Notes: a model not told the origin generated them from the letters alone. DNA of 64,000 nucleotides from Paraliobacillus sp044383835 (GCF_044383835.1 NZ_JBISEP010000002.1:190073-254072), one strand, 5' to 3'. Counted from the stretch's first letter, positions 52,647 through 61,774 are shown. Made by a program: numbers and translations.

Positions 52647-54025
52647 TGAAGTCACTTTATTTAAAATTTGTTGTAATCACGATCGGTATTATGATCGCAA
52701 GTGGCGTGATTTCTTTTCTATTATCTAATGCTTATTACCAAGTAAAATTAAAACCCTATAATGATGAAAAAAACACACAGATCGCATTAGACATTGCCGC
52801 ATTTGTAAATGAACACCCCTCAATTGATTTAGAAGCATATCTAGAGAATATCGGGCATATTGGTTATCATCTTTACTTAGTAAATCCAAATGGTGAGAAC
52901 CAATTTTTTGGCTCACCTTTTAGAGATAACACATTGAGTAAATCTACCATAGAAAACGTATTAAATGGCGAAGTCTTTCATGGCATGCTTCAATTTTCAG
53001 ACGGTACGTTCGTAACTGGATTTTTTGCTAATGAATTAGCTAATACGATCGGAGTTCCCTTAACATACAACGACCAAGATCATGCACTTTTCCTTCGACC
53101 AAATATTAAACTTTTATTTAATGAAATGCGTACATTATTTGCATGGATGCTTCTATTTGCAATTATATTAAGCATTATCATGGTCGTTTTAAGTACAAAA
53201 TATTTAATCAAGCCGATAACAAAATTAACAAAGGCGACAAAAACATTATCTCAAGGTGATTTTAATGTAGCGTTAGATATTAAGCGTCATGACGAATTAG
53301 GTGAGTTATCGCAAAGCTTTTTAGGTATGGCTAACAAATTAGAACAAACGGAAGACATACGGAAGGAATTTATCTCTAATGTTTCCCATGACATACAATC
53401 TCCTTTATCTAATATTAAAGGGTACACGAATCTGTTGCATGATGAAACTTTAAGTCCAGTAGAGAAGGAAAAGTATATTTCAATTATAAACGGTGAAATA
53501 AAAAGGCTTTCGACATTAACACGACAACTATTATTACTTGCTTCATTAGATCGAAATGAAGATGTTGTCAAAAAAGAAGTATTTCGTTTGGACACCCAAC
53601 TCAAAGAACTTATTAAAAATTATCAATGGCTAATTGGGGAGAAAGGGTTCATGCTTGGCTATTCCCTACCAGAAACAGAAATCACCGGTGATACGTCGTT
53701 ACTATATGCTGTATGGGATAACTTACTCACGAACGCAATAAAATATAATAGCGAAAACGGCAGCATAAATATAGCAATTGAACAAACCGAGAAAACCGTC
53801 TGTATTCGATTTGAAGATACTGGCATTGGCTTAAGTGAAGCGAATAGAAAAAGAATATTTGACCGTTTTTACCGAGTGGACACCTCCCGTTCGCGAACGA
53901 TTGAAGGAACAGGACTTGGTCTATCGATTGCTGCTAGTATTGTAAAACTACATAATGGCAACATTCAAGTGGAAAGCCAAGAAAATCAAGGGGCAACATT
54001 CATAGTTGAATTACCGATTCAATAA
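52643..54025 (+). CDS. hssS: Heme sensor histidine kinase HssS
   Basis: 460 residues, like S. aureus HssS (about 457): membrane helices at ~8-28 and ~163-184 around an extracellular sensor, HAMP, HisKA with H249 in NVSHDIQSPLSNIKGY, and HATPase with FEDTGIGLSE and GTGLGLSI. LRPNIKLLFNE before the second helix is also HssS-like. It overlaps hssR by four bases (ATGA). Confidence 0.88.
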   Translation: MMKSLYLKFVVITIGIMIASGVISFLLSNAYYQVKLKPYNDEKNTQIALDIAAFVNEHPSIDLEAYLENIGHIGYHLYLVNPNGENQFFGSPFRDNTLSKSTIENVLNGEVFHGMLQFSDGTFVTGFFANELANTIGVPLTYNDQDHALFLRPNIKLLFNEMRTLFAWMLLFAIILSIIMVVLSTKYLIKPITKLTKATKTLSQGDFNVALDIKRHDELGELSQSFLGMANKLEQTEDIRKEFISNVSHDIQSPLSNIKGYTNLLHDETLSPVEKEKYISIINGEIKRLSTLTRQLLLLASLDRNEDVVKKEVFRLDTQLKELIKNYQWLIGEKGFMLGYSLPETEITGDTSLLYAVWDNLLTNAIKYNSENGSINIAIEQTEKTVCIRFEDTGIGLSEANRKRIFDRFYRVDTSRSRTIEGTGLGLSIAASIVKLHNGNIQVESQENQGATFIVELPIQ

Positions 54026-54035
54026 TTTTCCGCTT

Positions 54036-54055
54036 GTTCATATTCCGTTCATATT
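54036..54055 (+). promoter_or_regulatory. HssR-type direct repeat upstream of hrtBA
   Basis: GTTCATATT at 54036-54044 and again at 54047-54055, separated by CC, is the published HssR binding arrangement. It lies 45 bases before the hrtB start, placing hrtBA under a separate heme-inducible promoter just after hssS. Confidence 0.88.
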
Positions 54056-54099
54056 ACTGTTTTAAACTAATATTGTAAAACAGTTTTGGAGGGAATTCT

Positions 54100-55134
54100 A
54101 TGAACATAGCATGGAAAGAAATGAAGAAAAACAAAGCCAAATTCCTTATATTAGGTTCGATCGTGTTTTTAATTAGCTTACTCACGTTTATTATTTCAGG
54201 TTTAGCTAACGGATTGTCTGATGATAACGCGTCACTTATTAAAGATTTACCTGAAGGACAATTTTATATGAGTGACGATGCGGAGCAAACATATAATTTA
54301 TCAAGTATAGCTAACGAAACACAGGAAAGCATTCTTTCCGAGCATTCAAATAGCGTTGCCTTTTCCATCCAAAGAGGGTTTGTGAACGATGATGCAGACA
54401 AACAACATGGCGTTGTGTTTATGACATCGACAGCTTCGGACCTTTTCGAAAATGTTAAAAAAGGAGAAATTATCCTCGACAATTCATTAAAAGAGGACGG
54501 TATTGAGGCTGGTGATACGTTAACAAATAACCAATTCGATTGCGAGTTTGTCGTCAAAGGATTTGTTAACCAAAAAAAATATAGCCATTCTCCGGTAGCT
54601 TACATCCATACAGAAGATTACAAACAAATGTATCGCACAGAAGAAATGCAACTTCTCTTTCTTCCAGATGCTGATGATTCCTTATCACTTAGTGGATTAG
54701 AGTCATTTTCTAATAAAACATTTCTTCAAACGATTCCTAGCTATAGCGCCGAACAGATGTCGTTAAATATGATTGTCTGGTTTTTAGTTGTCATTAGCGG
54801 TATGTTATTTGCGATTTTCTTCTACATGATGAATGTACAAAAAATCGGCCTGTATGGCATCTTAAAAGCAATTGGAGTAAAGACAAGCACGCTTTTTAAA
54901 ATGATGTGGACACAGATGTTTGTTATTACATCGGCTTCACTTCTATTGTCTATTTTATTAAGTCAACTATTTAATCGCATTGCACCTGATGGTATGCCAT
55001 TTAGTTTATCAATCATAACTACTATACAATTAACGCTCGTCTTCTTTGTCATTGGATTTATTGGCGCCACCGTTTCTGGATTACAAATACGAAAAGTCGG
55101 TCCACTACAAGCCATTCAACAAGGAGATGTATAA
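54100..55134 (+). CDS. hrtB: Heme efflux ABC permease HrtB
   Basis: 344 residues with four membrane helices in the FtsX/MacB layout: one near 17-37, a large extracellular domain, then three C-terminal. The start MNIAWKEMKKNKAKFLILG and FIISGLANGL resemble HrtB. It exports excess heme with HrtA. The ribosome site GGAGGG precedes ATG 54100. Confidence 0.87.
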   Translation: MNIAWKEMKKNKAKFLILGSIVFLISLLTFIISGLANGLSDDNASLIKDLPEGQFYMSDDAEQTYNLSSIANETQESILSEHSNSVAFSIQRGFVNDDADKQHGVVFMTSTASDLFENVKKGEIILDNSLKEDGIEAGDTLTNNQFDCEFVVKGFVNQKKYSHSPVAYIHTEDYKQMYRTEEMQLLFLPDADDSLSLSGLESFSNKTFLQTIPSYSAEQMSLNMIVWFLVVISGMLFAIFFYMMNVQKIGLYGILKAIGVKTSTLFKMMWTQMFVITSASLLLSILLSQLFNRIAPDGMPFSLSIITTIQLTLVFFVIGFIGATVSGLQIRKVGPLQAIQQGDV

Positions 55135-55135
55135 A

Positions 55136-55822
55136 ATGGGTATATTCGAAATTAAAGATGTTCGTAAATCATTTATAAATGGAGAAGTCGAAGAAGAGAT
55201 TTTAAAAGGCGTTAATCTTTCTCTTCAAGAAGGAGAAGTGACCGCATTAGTTGGAGCGTCTGGTTCTGGTAAAAGTACGCTACTTACTATTGCAGCAGGA
55301 CTCCAACCCGCATCTGATGGGCAAATCGTTTTTAAGGGTAAAGATATTGCTGCCTTAAATCAGGAGCAAATACGCCAAATTCGCGCCAAAGATTTTGGGT
55401 TTGTTTTTCAATCGTCACATTTGGTTCCTTTTCTTACCGTTGAAGAACAATTGTTATTAATGCTAGATGTTTCTGAAACAATCTTAAACAAGCAAGAACA
55501 AAAAAATGAAATAAATAAGATTTTAAAGATTATAGATCTTGAGCAAAGAAAAAAAGCTTATCCTTCTTCTTTATCAGGCGGAGAGAAACAACGCGTGGCA
55601 ATCGCGCGTGCAATCATTCACCAACCTAAAATACTTTTTGCTGATGAACCTACTGCAAACTTAGACTCTAAACGTTCTAAAGAAGTAATGAAGCTCATTC
55701 GCGAGTTAACCAAAACACTTGGCTTTACAACATTAGTCGTGACACATGATGAAGAAATGCTCACTTATGTAGATCACATCATTAAAATGAAAGATGGCAT
55801 CGTAATGGAACAAGAGGTCTAG
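55136..55822 (+). CDS. hrtA: Heme efflux ABC ATPase HrtA
   Basis: 228 residues: Walker A GASGSGKST, signature LSGGEKQR, Walker B ILFADEP and TLVVTHD, of the LolD/MacB/HrtA group. ATG 55136, after AAGGAGATG, is the start; it lies one base past the hrtB stop. In-frame codons upstream lie within hrtB. It powers the HrtB permease. Confidence 0.88.
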   Translation: MGIFEIKDVRKSFINGEVEEEILKGVNLSLQEGEVTALVGASGSGKSTLLTIAAGLQPASDGQIVFKGKDIAALNQEQIRQIRAKDFGFVFQSSHLVPFLTVEEQLLLMLDVSETILNKQEQKNEINKILKIIDLEQRKKAYPSSLSGGEKQRVAIARAIIHQPKILFADEPTANLDSKRSKEVMKLIRELTKTLGFTTLVVTHDEEMLTYVDHIIKMKDGIVMEQEV

Positions 55823-56250
55823 TCTTGTCCCGTTACGTATTGTCCATTGCGATACTCATGTTCCATCATTGCTATGAACATATCACAGCCTCTATAATCG
55901 AATTAAACAAAATAGATGGAGCATGATTTCTCTGTACTTTACGTTGAATTACCCTTCCACTTTCCGTATCAACATTCGTTATTGTTGTTCGTGAAAGTAT
56001 GACACGAATTCTTATTTATCGCCATCATCACAAACTCTAGAAGCTGACCAGTAATGGGCGCCCTTCAAAACCTGGCAGAAAGTCAAATTACCCAGTGGCG
56101 TACAAAATTTTATAATATTAGCAAAGCGATTCCATTTATATCATACTAGGTAATTTCGTCATCAGAGGACGACTATCAGGATATATTAAAGGATAATGGG
56201 ACAGACATTTTGTTTCTTTTAATTACTAGAGAGAGATAGACTTTTTTAAA
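55823..56250. other. Intergenic after hrtA
   Basis: About 430 bases without an intact gene. Apart from the remnant on the minus strand at 55872-56010, I see no ribosome site, repeat or RNA motif until the hairpin at 56251. Confidence 0.4.
55872..56010 (-). pseudogene. Short gene remnant, unknown family
   Basis: A minus-strand frame of about 45 codons ending at TAG 55872 reads like protein, with segments TNVDTESGRVIQRKVQRNH and APSILFNSIIEAVICS. It has no ATG, GTG or TTG start and no ribosome site, so it is probably the C-terminal scrap of a lost gene. I do not recognise the family. Confidence 0.3.
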
Positions 56251-56305
56251 AAGATACTAGCATGCTTTGTTTATCAAGATGACAGACTAGTATCTTAGTT
56301 TTTTT
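56251..56305. terminator. Bidirectional terminator between hrtA and the sulfurtransferase gene
   Basis: AAGATACTAG (56251-56260) pairs with CTAGTATCTT (56287-56296). T-runs follow on both strands (AGTTTTTTTG on the plus strand, TTTTTAAAA on the minus). It lies 18 bases past the sulfurtransferase stop. Confidence 0.75.
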
Positions 56306-56313
56306 GTTTGTAC

Positions 56314-57162
56314 TTACTTCTGAAATTCTTCTCTAGTTACTACAGGATTTTCATCATAAGAAACCCAATCACTATAGCTTCCCGCATACAGCTTCACATT
56401 TTGATAGCCTGCCATTTTCAAAGCAATATAATTAGGGGTAGCAGTCACTCCGGATCCGCAATAAACAATAATTGGCTGGTGCGGATCCAATTCTGAAAAA
56501 CGCTTTTTCTGCTCTTCCTTATTTTTAAAGGAACCTTGCTCTAAAGCGTCTGTCCAACATTTATTTATCGCACCCGGAATATGGCCTGCTTTTTTATCTA
56601 TTGGTTCTACTTCTCCTACATACCTTTCCTTGGCACGTGAATCTATTAAGATAGTAGACTTACTCTTTTCGGTAACTATGCCCTTCACTTCATCATAACT
56701 AGCTAACATATCTTGCTGCACAACTGGATTAAATGTAGAGGCTTCTGAAACAGGAATTTCACTTGTTGTCGTATAGCCTACCTCAACCCACCCTTTAAAT
56801 CCTTCGTTTAGTATATATACATTTTCATGTCCAATATACGTAAGTAACCACCAAAATCGACTTGCATATTGGCATTCCCCACTGTCATAAACAACTACCG
56901 TCTTTGTATGATCTATTCCAAAATTCTCAATTTCTCGTTTAAATTGATCAATATTTGGAAGCGGATGCCTTCCCCCATGCTTTGAAACAGGGGCAGATAA
57001 TTGCTTTTCCAAATCAAAATAAAAGGCACCAGGAATATGGCTTTGATGATATAGCTCAGCACCTTTATCGGAATCACCCAATTCAAATCGACAGTCCACA
57101 ATTTTTACTTGTTCATTCTGCAATTGTTGTACTAACCATTCTTTTGTCACAGCAACATCCAT
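56314..57162 (-). CDS. Thiosulfate/3-mercaptopyruvate sulfurtransferase, tandem rhodanese
   Basis: About 282 residues with two rhodanese domains. The N-terminal inactive copy contains VKIVDCRFELGDSDKGAEL and IPGAFYFDLEKQLS; the C-terminal copy carries the catalytic cysteine C235 in YCGSGVTATPN. These enzymes transfer sulfur from thiosulfate or mercaptopyruvate to thiols or cyanide. ATG 57162 is preferred because AGGTGG sits eight bases upstream; the GTG at 57174 overlaps that site. Monocistronic. Confidence 0.9.
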   Translation of the reverse strand: MDVAVTKEWLVQQLQNEQVKIVDCRFELGDSDKGAELYHQSHIPGAFYFDLEKQLSAPVSKHGGRHPLPNIDQFKREIENFGIDHTKTVVVYDSGECQYASRFWWLLTYIGHENVYILNEGFKGWVEVGYTTTSEIPVSEASTFNPVVQQDMLASYDEVKGIVTEKSKSTILIDSRAKERYVGEVEPIDKKAGHIPGAINKCWTDALEQGSFKNKEEQKKRFSELDPHQPIIVYCGSGVTATPNYIALKMAGYQNVKLYAGSYSDWVSYDENPVVTREEFQK

Positions 57163-57391
57163 TTTATCAACCACCTATTCTCTATACTTATTTTTATATC
57201 GACACTTATGAAAAGTTCATTCTCATTACTAGCGTTTTTGTCTAATCTTACTTTAATTTTATCACAAATCAACACTTTGACGTACACCCACACTTACATA
57301 AAATCACCCTGTTAAAGGTCTATAATTTTGTTCATCTGTCTCTCTCGTTTATAATGAGTAAGCAGGACAAAACATTAGGGGTGAAAACAAA

Positions 57392-58642
57392 ATGAAATTA
57401 TGGAACTCATATAAAAATTCTTCTTTTATACTAAAAATGACAATTGGTTTCGTATTAGGTATTCTTGTTGGCGTCATAGTTGGCCCGCCAGCTGAGGTAT
57501 TAAAGCCACTCGGTACCATATTAATAAATTTATTAAGTATGATCGCAACACCGGTTGTCTTTTTAACTGTCGTACTTGCAGTCAATAAAATGAATCCGAA
57601 AGAATTAGGAAGAACAGGCGGAAAGTTGATTCTTTATTACGGAACAACTACAGCGGCTGCAGTTTTAATTGGTCTCGGCTTAGCATTATGGATTAACCCT
57701 GGTGAATCATTATCGTTACCTAGTGTATCTGTTGATGAACCAGCAAATCCAAGCTTCTCAGACGTACTTTTAAATATTGTACCAAGCAACTTATTCACTG
57801 CTTTTAGTAGCGGTAATTTAATGGCGATTTTATTTATTGCTATCATTGTTGGATTCACGATTTCCAATATGAATTTTTCTAATGATGAAAAAATGAAACG
57901 TTATGGCGCTTATTTGCAAGAACTATTTGAAGCAGGAGATGCATTATTTTTTAAAATATTAAGCGGGATTCTTCTTTATGCTCCAATTGGAATCTTTGCC
58001 ATTGCTGCTTCTACCTTTGGAACACAAGGTTGGGGTACATTTACCTCATTACTTAAATTTACTGGTGTCTTCTATCTTGGAATTATTTTGCTTTGGGCAT
58101 TTATTTACACTGGTATACTTCGAATTTTCAAAGTGCCCGTTCGACATTTTTACGCTCAAACGAGAGAAGCTTTTACTACCGCATTCTTCACATCTAGTAG
58201 TATTGCCACATTACCAGTTGCGATGGAAAGCGCTAAAAAGGCTGGTATTTCAGACAAAATTGTCAATTTCAGCTTGCCATTAGGGGCTGTCTTTAACTCC
58301 GATGGTGGTGCACTTCGAATGGGAGCTTCAATTGTGTTCGCAGCAAATGTAACAGGAGCTAACTTTTCTCTCATGGACCTTGTTACAATTGTTATTGTGG
58401 GGACACTTCTTTCGATTGGAACAGCCGGCATTCCAGCAGCGGGACTTGTTACCTTAGCCGCCGTCTTAACACTTTTTGACCTTCCTCTAGAAATTGTTGC
58501 ACTAATAGCAGGGGTTGATGCCTTAATCGGAATGGGCGGTACCGCATCGAATGTCGTAGGAGATATTATCGGGGCAGCAGTAGTGGATAAATCAGAAAAG
58601 AAAGCTACACATGCTAGTCAGTTGGCTGTGGATAGTGAATAA
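57392..58642 (+). CDS. Dicarboxylate/amino acid:cation symporter (DAACS family)
   Basis: 416 residues with about eight membrane helices and two re-entrant loops. The serine-rich loop TSSSIATLPVAMESAKKAG, NSDGGALRMGASIVFAA and the C-terminal GMGGTASNVVGD place it in the GltP/GltT/DctA/SdcS superfamily. It takes up glutamate, aspartate or C4-dicarboxylates with Na+ or H+. The usual NMDGT motif reads NSDGG here, so the exact substrate is uncertain. AGGGGTG precedes ATG 57392. Confidence 0.88.
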   Translation: MKLWNSYKNSSFILKMTIGFVLGILVGVIVGPPAEVLKPLGTILINLLSMIATPVVFLTVVLAVNKMNPKELGRTGGKLILYYGTTTAAAVLIGLGLALWINPGESLSLPSVSVDEPANPSFSDVLLNIVPSNLFTAFSSGNLMAILFIAIIVGFTISNMNFSNDEKMKRYGAYLQELFEAGDALFFKILSGILLYAPIGIFAIAASTFGTQGWGTFTSLLKFTGVFYLGIILLWAFIYTGILRIFKVPVRHFYAQTREAFTTAFFTSSSIATLPVAMESAKKAGISDKIVNFSLPLGAVFNSDGGALRMGASIVFAANVTGANFSLMDLVTIVIVGTLLSIGTAGIPAAGLVTLAAVLTLFDLPLEIVALIAGVDALIGMGGTASNVVGDIIGAAVVDKSEKKATHASQLAVDSE

Positions 58643-58708
58643 TAATTATAAAGAGTTTAGGTGACAACACTGGGATTTTTACATGATGAAAGTTGTAGAT
58701 TTACAGAA

Positions 58709-58750
58709 AAACCACAAGGGATCAACTTGTTTAAAGATTTCTTGTGGTTT
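58709..58750 (+). terminator. Hairpin after the symporter gene
   Basis: AAACCACAAG (58709-58718) pairs with CTTGTGGTTT (58741-58750), 67 bases past the symporter stop. Only TTATTC follows, so it is a modest terminator. Confidence 0.6.
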
Positions 58751-59092
58751 ATTCATTTATATATCCACTGCTGCTTGTTATTGCATATTGCTGTCTTCAG
58801 TCGTTCTTATTAAGTCTACTTTAGATGTATCTTCATTCTTAGCAGCATCACTTTTCTGGTTCAATATCTAATGTCACCTAGACGATCAGCAACAACAGCT
58901 GTAAGTATAGTTGTCTGAATATAGGGTTCACCCTCCTCGTGGACACTTGTTTATATTGAGTGCCCCAACCCATCCATCCAAACTATGACTGCTACCCGAT
59001 TATTTTCTCTTATACGGTAATATTTCAAAGAATTTACTTCTAAAAATATTATGAAAATAAACAAAACACAGGTCCTTCCACCTATTGCCAAC
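58751..59092. other. Intergenic with one copy of a 59-nt repeat
   Basis: No intact gene. On the minus strand, fragments read like protein in different frames (HEEGEPYIQTTILTAVVADR, then NEDTSKVDLIRTTEDSNMQ), suggesting a decayed gene between about 58780 and 58960. The repeat copy at 58899 lies within it. Confidence 0.4.
58899..58957. repeat. 59-nt repeat, copy 1
   Basis: About 51 of 59 bases match copy 2 at 61387-61445, in the same orientation. The invariant centre is CACCCTCCTCGTGGACACTT, with further blocks TGTAA and TGAATATAG. The two copies bracket about 2.4 kb containing the padR and DUF2812 genes. Origin unknown. Confidence 0.7.
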
Positions 59093-59145
59093 TATATCGT
59101 TTGGCGATATAATAATCGCATAATATAACGTGAGGCGATATAACG
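59093..59145. promoter_or_regulatory. PadR-type operator region
   Basis: TATATCG (59093-59099) and CGATATA (59105-59111) form an inverted repeat with a 5-base centre. A related GGCGATATAACG follows at 59134-59145. The cluster sits 40-90 bases before the padR start, the expected place for autoregulation. Confidence 0.6.
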
Positions 59146-59180
59146 TAACAGACGAAAAAAAATTTATGGAGTTGATTTTA

Positions 59181-59506
59181 ATGCCACAACACAACCAATA
59201 CCCCCTCTTTCTGAATCAACTTATTATTTATTGCTTTCGCTATTAACTCCTATGCACGGTTATGGAATCATGAATAATGTCAAAAAATTAACGAATGGCC
59301 GTCTAAATCTTGCTCCCGGAACACTATACGGTGCAATTAGTATTCTGCTTGAAAAGAATTGGATCCAACTTAATTCCTTTAATAAAGACAAAAGAAGAAA
59401 AGAATATATATTGACTGATTCTGGTAAGGATGCATTAAAGGAAGAAATAAATAGATTGAAAGAGCTTTATAATAATGGCTTAAAAGTTAGTGAGGGGGAT
59501 CATTGA
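59181..59506 (+). pseudogene. PadR-family regulator with an N-terminal frameshift
   Basis: The body is a PadR winged helix (LLSLLTPMHGYGIMNNVKKL, then GTLYGAISILLEKNWI), about 108 residues if whole. ATG 59181 has GGAG upstream but is out of frame with the body. One extra C in the run of five C at 59201-59205 would join them, giving MPQHNQYPPLSESTYYLLLS, a normal PadR start. No ATG, GTG or TTG precedes the conserved PPLSES segment in the body frame. Truncated translation from TTG 59231 is possible but would lose helix 1. Slippage, mutation or a read error could explain it. Confidence 0.8.
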
Positions 59507-60099
59507 TGACAGTTAAGATAAAAAGAAGTATCTTAAAGAGAATATTCATCGATTTTGAAAAAGAAGAAGCGTGGTTAAATAGCATGTGTAGTAAAGGATT
59601 GGCTTTAAGTAAAATTTCCAATGGACACTACATATTTGAAGAATGTGAATCCGACGAATATATTTATCGAATTGATTTTCTTAAACAAGAAATAATTAAT
59701 AACAAGGAAAAATCAGCATATATTGATTTTATGGGAGAAATAGATATTGAAAATATTAAAACAAAAACGAGGTCGAAATATTTCAGAAGAAAATCTGCTT
59801 TAGGTGAATTCAACATATACTCAGATATTAATTCAAAAATCAAGTATTACCAAAGTATTAATTTCATATGGAATATTCTTTTCTTCATGTGTATTTTACC
59901 GATTTGGTATGATAGTCTTACGTTAATTACAAGTATTTTCTTTGACACAGGAACAGATGGATACACGTCGGAATATATGAGAATGACAATTTATTTAGAT
60001 ATTGGTCTTGTAATCATTGGTCTATTCTTTTTCAGAAAATCATTACCATTGAGAAAGAAAATTAAAGAATTGAAAAAAGAACAAAATTTATTTGATTAA
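59506..60099 (+). CDS. DUF2812 membrane protein
   Basis: 197 residues: an N-terminal soluble DUF2812 domain (DFEKEEAWLNSMCSKGLALSK near 17-37, then YIYRIDFL), two membrane helices near 120-145 and 163-182, and a lysine-rich tail. DUF2812 genes commonly follow PadR regulators in Firmicutes; function is unknown. ATG 59506 overlaps the padR stop by one base (TGATG), so translation is coupled; GAGGGGG precedes it. Confidence 0.82.
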   Translation: MTVKIKRSILKRIFIDFEKEEAWLNSMCSKGLALSKISNGHYIFEECESDEYIYRIDFLKQEIINNKEKSAYIDFMGEIDIENIKTKTRSKYFRRKSALGEFNIYSDINSKIKYYQSINFIWNILFFMCILPIWYDSLTLITSIFFDTGTDGYTSEYMRMTIYLDIGLVIIGLFFFRKSLPLRKKIKELKKEQNLFD

Positions 60100-60128
60100 A
60101 TGGTTAGATAAAACGCTATTTAATCAAA
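60091..60128 (+). terminator. A/T-rich hairpin after the DUF2812 gene
   Basis: TTTGATTAAAT (60091-60101) pairs with ATTTAATCAAA (60118-60128). The left arm overlaps the stop codon. There is no long T-run, so termination is uncertain. Confidence 0.45.
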
Positions 60129-60570
60129 TAAAACCTTTTACAACAATACATTCCTTTTTGAAAGACTGATAGATGATAACCAAGAATAGCCAAGAGATAT
60201 TAGCCGCAGCACCTTCTCTTGTAAACCCTCAGAGAAGTCAAATTCGGTATCTATTACTTTTTTTCCTTAATTGACCTCCTTTCAGTTATATTGATATTGA
60301 CACTCAATTTATTTTTTTCTTTTATTCAGATAACTAATCCCACCAAAGCATCAAATTCAAATCAAAAGACATTAGATAAAGCTAGCCCAATGTTGATAGA
60401 TGCTTTGGTCATCCCCAAAAGTGCATAGAACTATATTTAATTTCCCATAAACATTTTTGCTTTTAATAATAATATTAGATACTATTTCCTGATATATTTC
60501 ATATTAGTTTTATGAAACTTCTTTCTTATTAATTGATTTGTTGTTAAAGTTGGTAAAAAAAATAGTGTAG
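60129..60570. other. Intergenic, no intact gene
   Basis: About 440 bases between convergent genes. On the minus strand a ribosome-site-like AAAGGAGGTCAATTAAGG near 60265-60282 leads into a short protein-like run (FDFSEGLQEKVLRLISLGYS) that lacks a start. This may be a small decayed gene. Nothing else recognisable. Confidence 0.35.
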
Positions 60571-61521
60571 CTAAGAAGATTCCAGAAAGTTAAACGTTCC
60601 TGTTCCTACATAGATATACCCATGTAATACATATATAATGGTTAATCCAAATAAAAATGAGGTATTGTCTCTTAATTTAATTTTTATTTGATTGCTATCA
60701 TCTCCATAAAATAAAGTAAATTTCTTATTTGTTAAATGGAAGTAAATTCCTACAAGTAACAAAGCAACCAATAATACTTTTAACCCATGAACTTCACCAA
60801 ATAATTCAAACGCAATAACCCCTCCTACTATTAATAATAACATTAACAAATTTGAATATCCCATAATTGAAGTTAATTTATAACTCTTTAGGATTTCTTC
60901 TTTTTCATCAGGGAATTTATTTCTTAAAATGGTTTGTTCGTTAGCAAGATCTTTAATCAAGTCATTAACTTCTTTACTTGAAAGTAAGTCTTCATCTATT
61001 GTTTTATCTTTATATATAATAAGGCTCATTTTTTTATAAATATTTAATTCAATAGTTATATTAACCAGCATAAAGATCACTTCTATAAGTATTAAGTACT
61101 CTAACTTTAGGTATATAAGTTCACTAATAGCAAGGAAATTAATTATTAGCACTATGACTCTAATTAAAAAGTCAATCAATGACAATTTCTTAATCGGCTT
61201 AAGATTCGTTTGATTCGATATTTCAATCATAGAAGTAGTAAATAAAATTAAAATAAAAGGTGTAAAAAACCATATTGCAACAATATCTATCATTTCAAAT
61301 TTGTATATTAGAAATATTACACTAAAATTATTAATATAAAAAAGAATGTTAAAGAAGATTAATTTTTTAATATTATTATTCATTACCTGTAAATATGGTT
61401 GGCTGAATATAGATATCACCCTCCTCGTGGACACTTGTTCATATCGGATATCCTTTACTATTGGATTTGGACAGGAACCACCTGTACTTCCATTGTAAAG
61501 GATTTTTTGTTCTACGGACAT
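60571..61521 (-). CDS. Multi-pass membrane protein, unknown family
   Basis: Up to 316 residues. From about residue 48 there are seven or eight membrane helices with a cytosolic loop near 180-215 rich in charged residues (IDEDLLSSKEVNDLIKDLAN). The first 46 residues (VEQKILYNGSTGGSCPNPI onward) overlap the 59-nt repeat and may not be translated. ATG 61383 (MNNNIKK) is an alternative start, though it has only a weak AGG; ATG 61521 has no ribosome site. I do not recognise the family. It is downstream of the ABC pair and small membrane genes on the same strand. Confidence 0.6.
   Translation of the reverse strand: MSVEQKILYNGSTGGSCPNPIVKDIRYEQVSTRRVISIFSQPYLQVMNNNIKKLIFFNILFYINNFSVIFLIYKFEMIDIVAIWFFTPFILILFTTSMIEISNQTNLKPIKKLSLIDFLIRVIVLIINFLAISELIYLKLEYLILIEVIFMLVNITIELNIYKKMSLIIYKDKTIDEDLLSSKEVNDLIKDLANEQTILRNKFPDEKEEILKSYKLTSIMGYSNLLMLLLIVGGVIAFELFGEVHGLKVLLVALLLVGIYFHLTNKKFTLFYGDDSNQIKIKLRDNTSFLFGLTIIYVLHGYIYVGTGTFNFLESS
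61387..61445. repeat. 59-nt repeat, copy 2
   Basis: Matches copy 1 at 58899-58957 in about 51 of 59 positions and in the same orientation. Here it overlaps the 5' part of the gene for the unknown membrane protein. In both copies the same minus-strand frame has a stop just before a conserved TSVHEEG coding stretch, so the similarity may come from an old shared gene. Confidence 0.7.
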
Positions 61522-61575
61522 TTAATTTTTGAACATTCTTAGTATTTTGAATCATCTGATTTAATTAATGCAATA

Positions 61576-61758
61576 CTAGTGGTTCTCAGCATTAAAAATA
61601 AAGGCTAAAAAAATAAACATCGGAATAATAATGAGTCTATTAATTTCAATAACACTTAAAATAAACACAAACCTTTCTCGCTTTTGAACATTTTGATTCG
61701 TCGATAGATAATGTCCTCCTTCATGCAAAGATAGATTATGGTCAAAAACTGCCTTCAA
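61576..61758 (-). CDS. Small single-pass membrane protein, unknown
   Basis: 60 residues from TTG 61758: a polar N-terminal half (HNLSLHEGGHYLSTNQN) and one membrane helix (IIIPMFIFLAFIF) near the C-terminus. The frame stays open upstream to 61818 with plausible coding (ILIIPLKIQFRIRSFDLK) but only ATA or ATT as starts. So the gene may be longer with a lost or rare start codon. It follows the broken small gene on the same strand. Confidence 0.45.
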   Translation of the reverse strand: MKAVFDHNLSLHEGGHYLSTNQNVQKRERFVFILSVIEINRLIIIPMFIFLAFIFNAENH

Positions 61759-61774
61759 ATCAAAACTTCGGATT

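Noticed and set aside
61383..61521. Residues 1-46 of the unknown membrane protein as a DUF397-like or peptide-precursor domain (NGSTGGSC segment)
   Set aside because: The similarity is a few residues only. There is no ribosome site before ATG 61521, and the stretch overlaps the 59-nt repeat.
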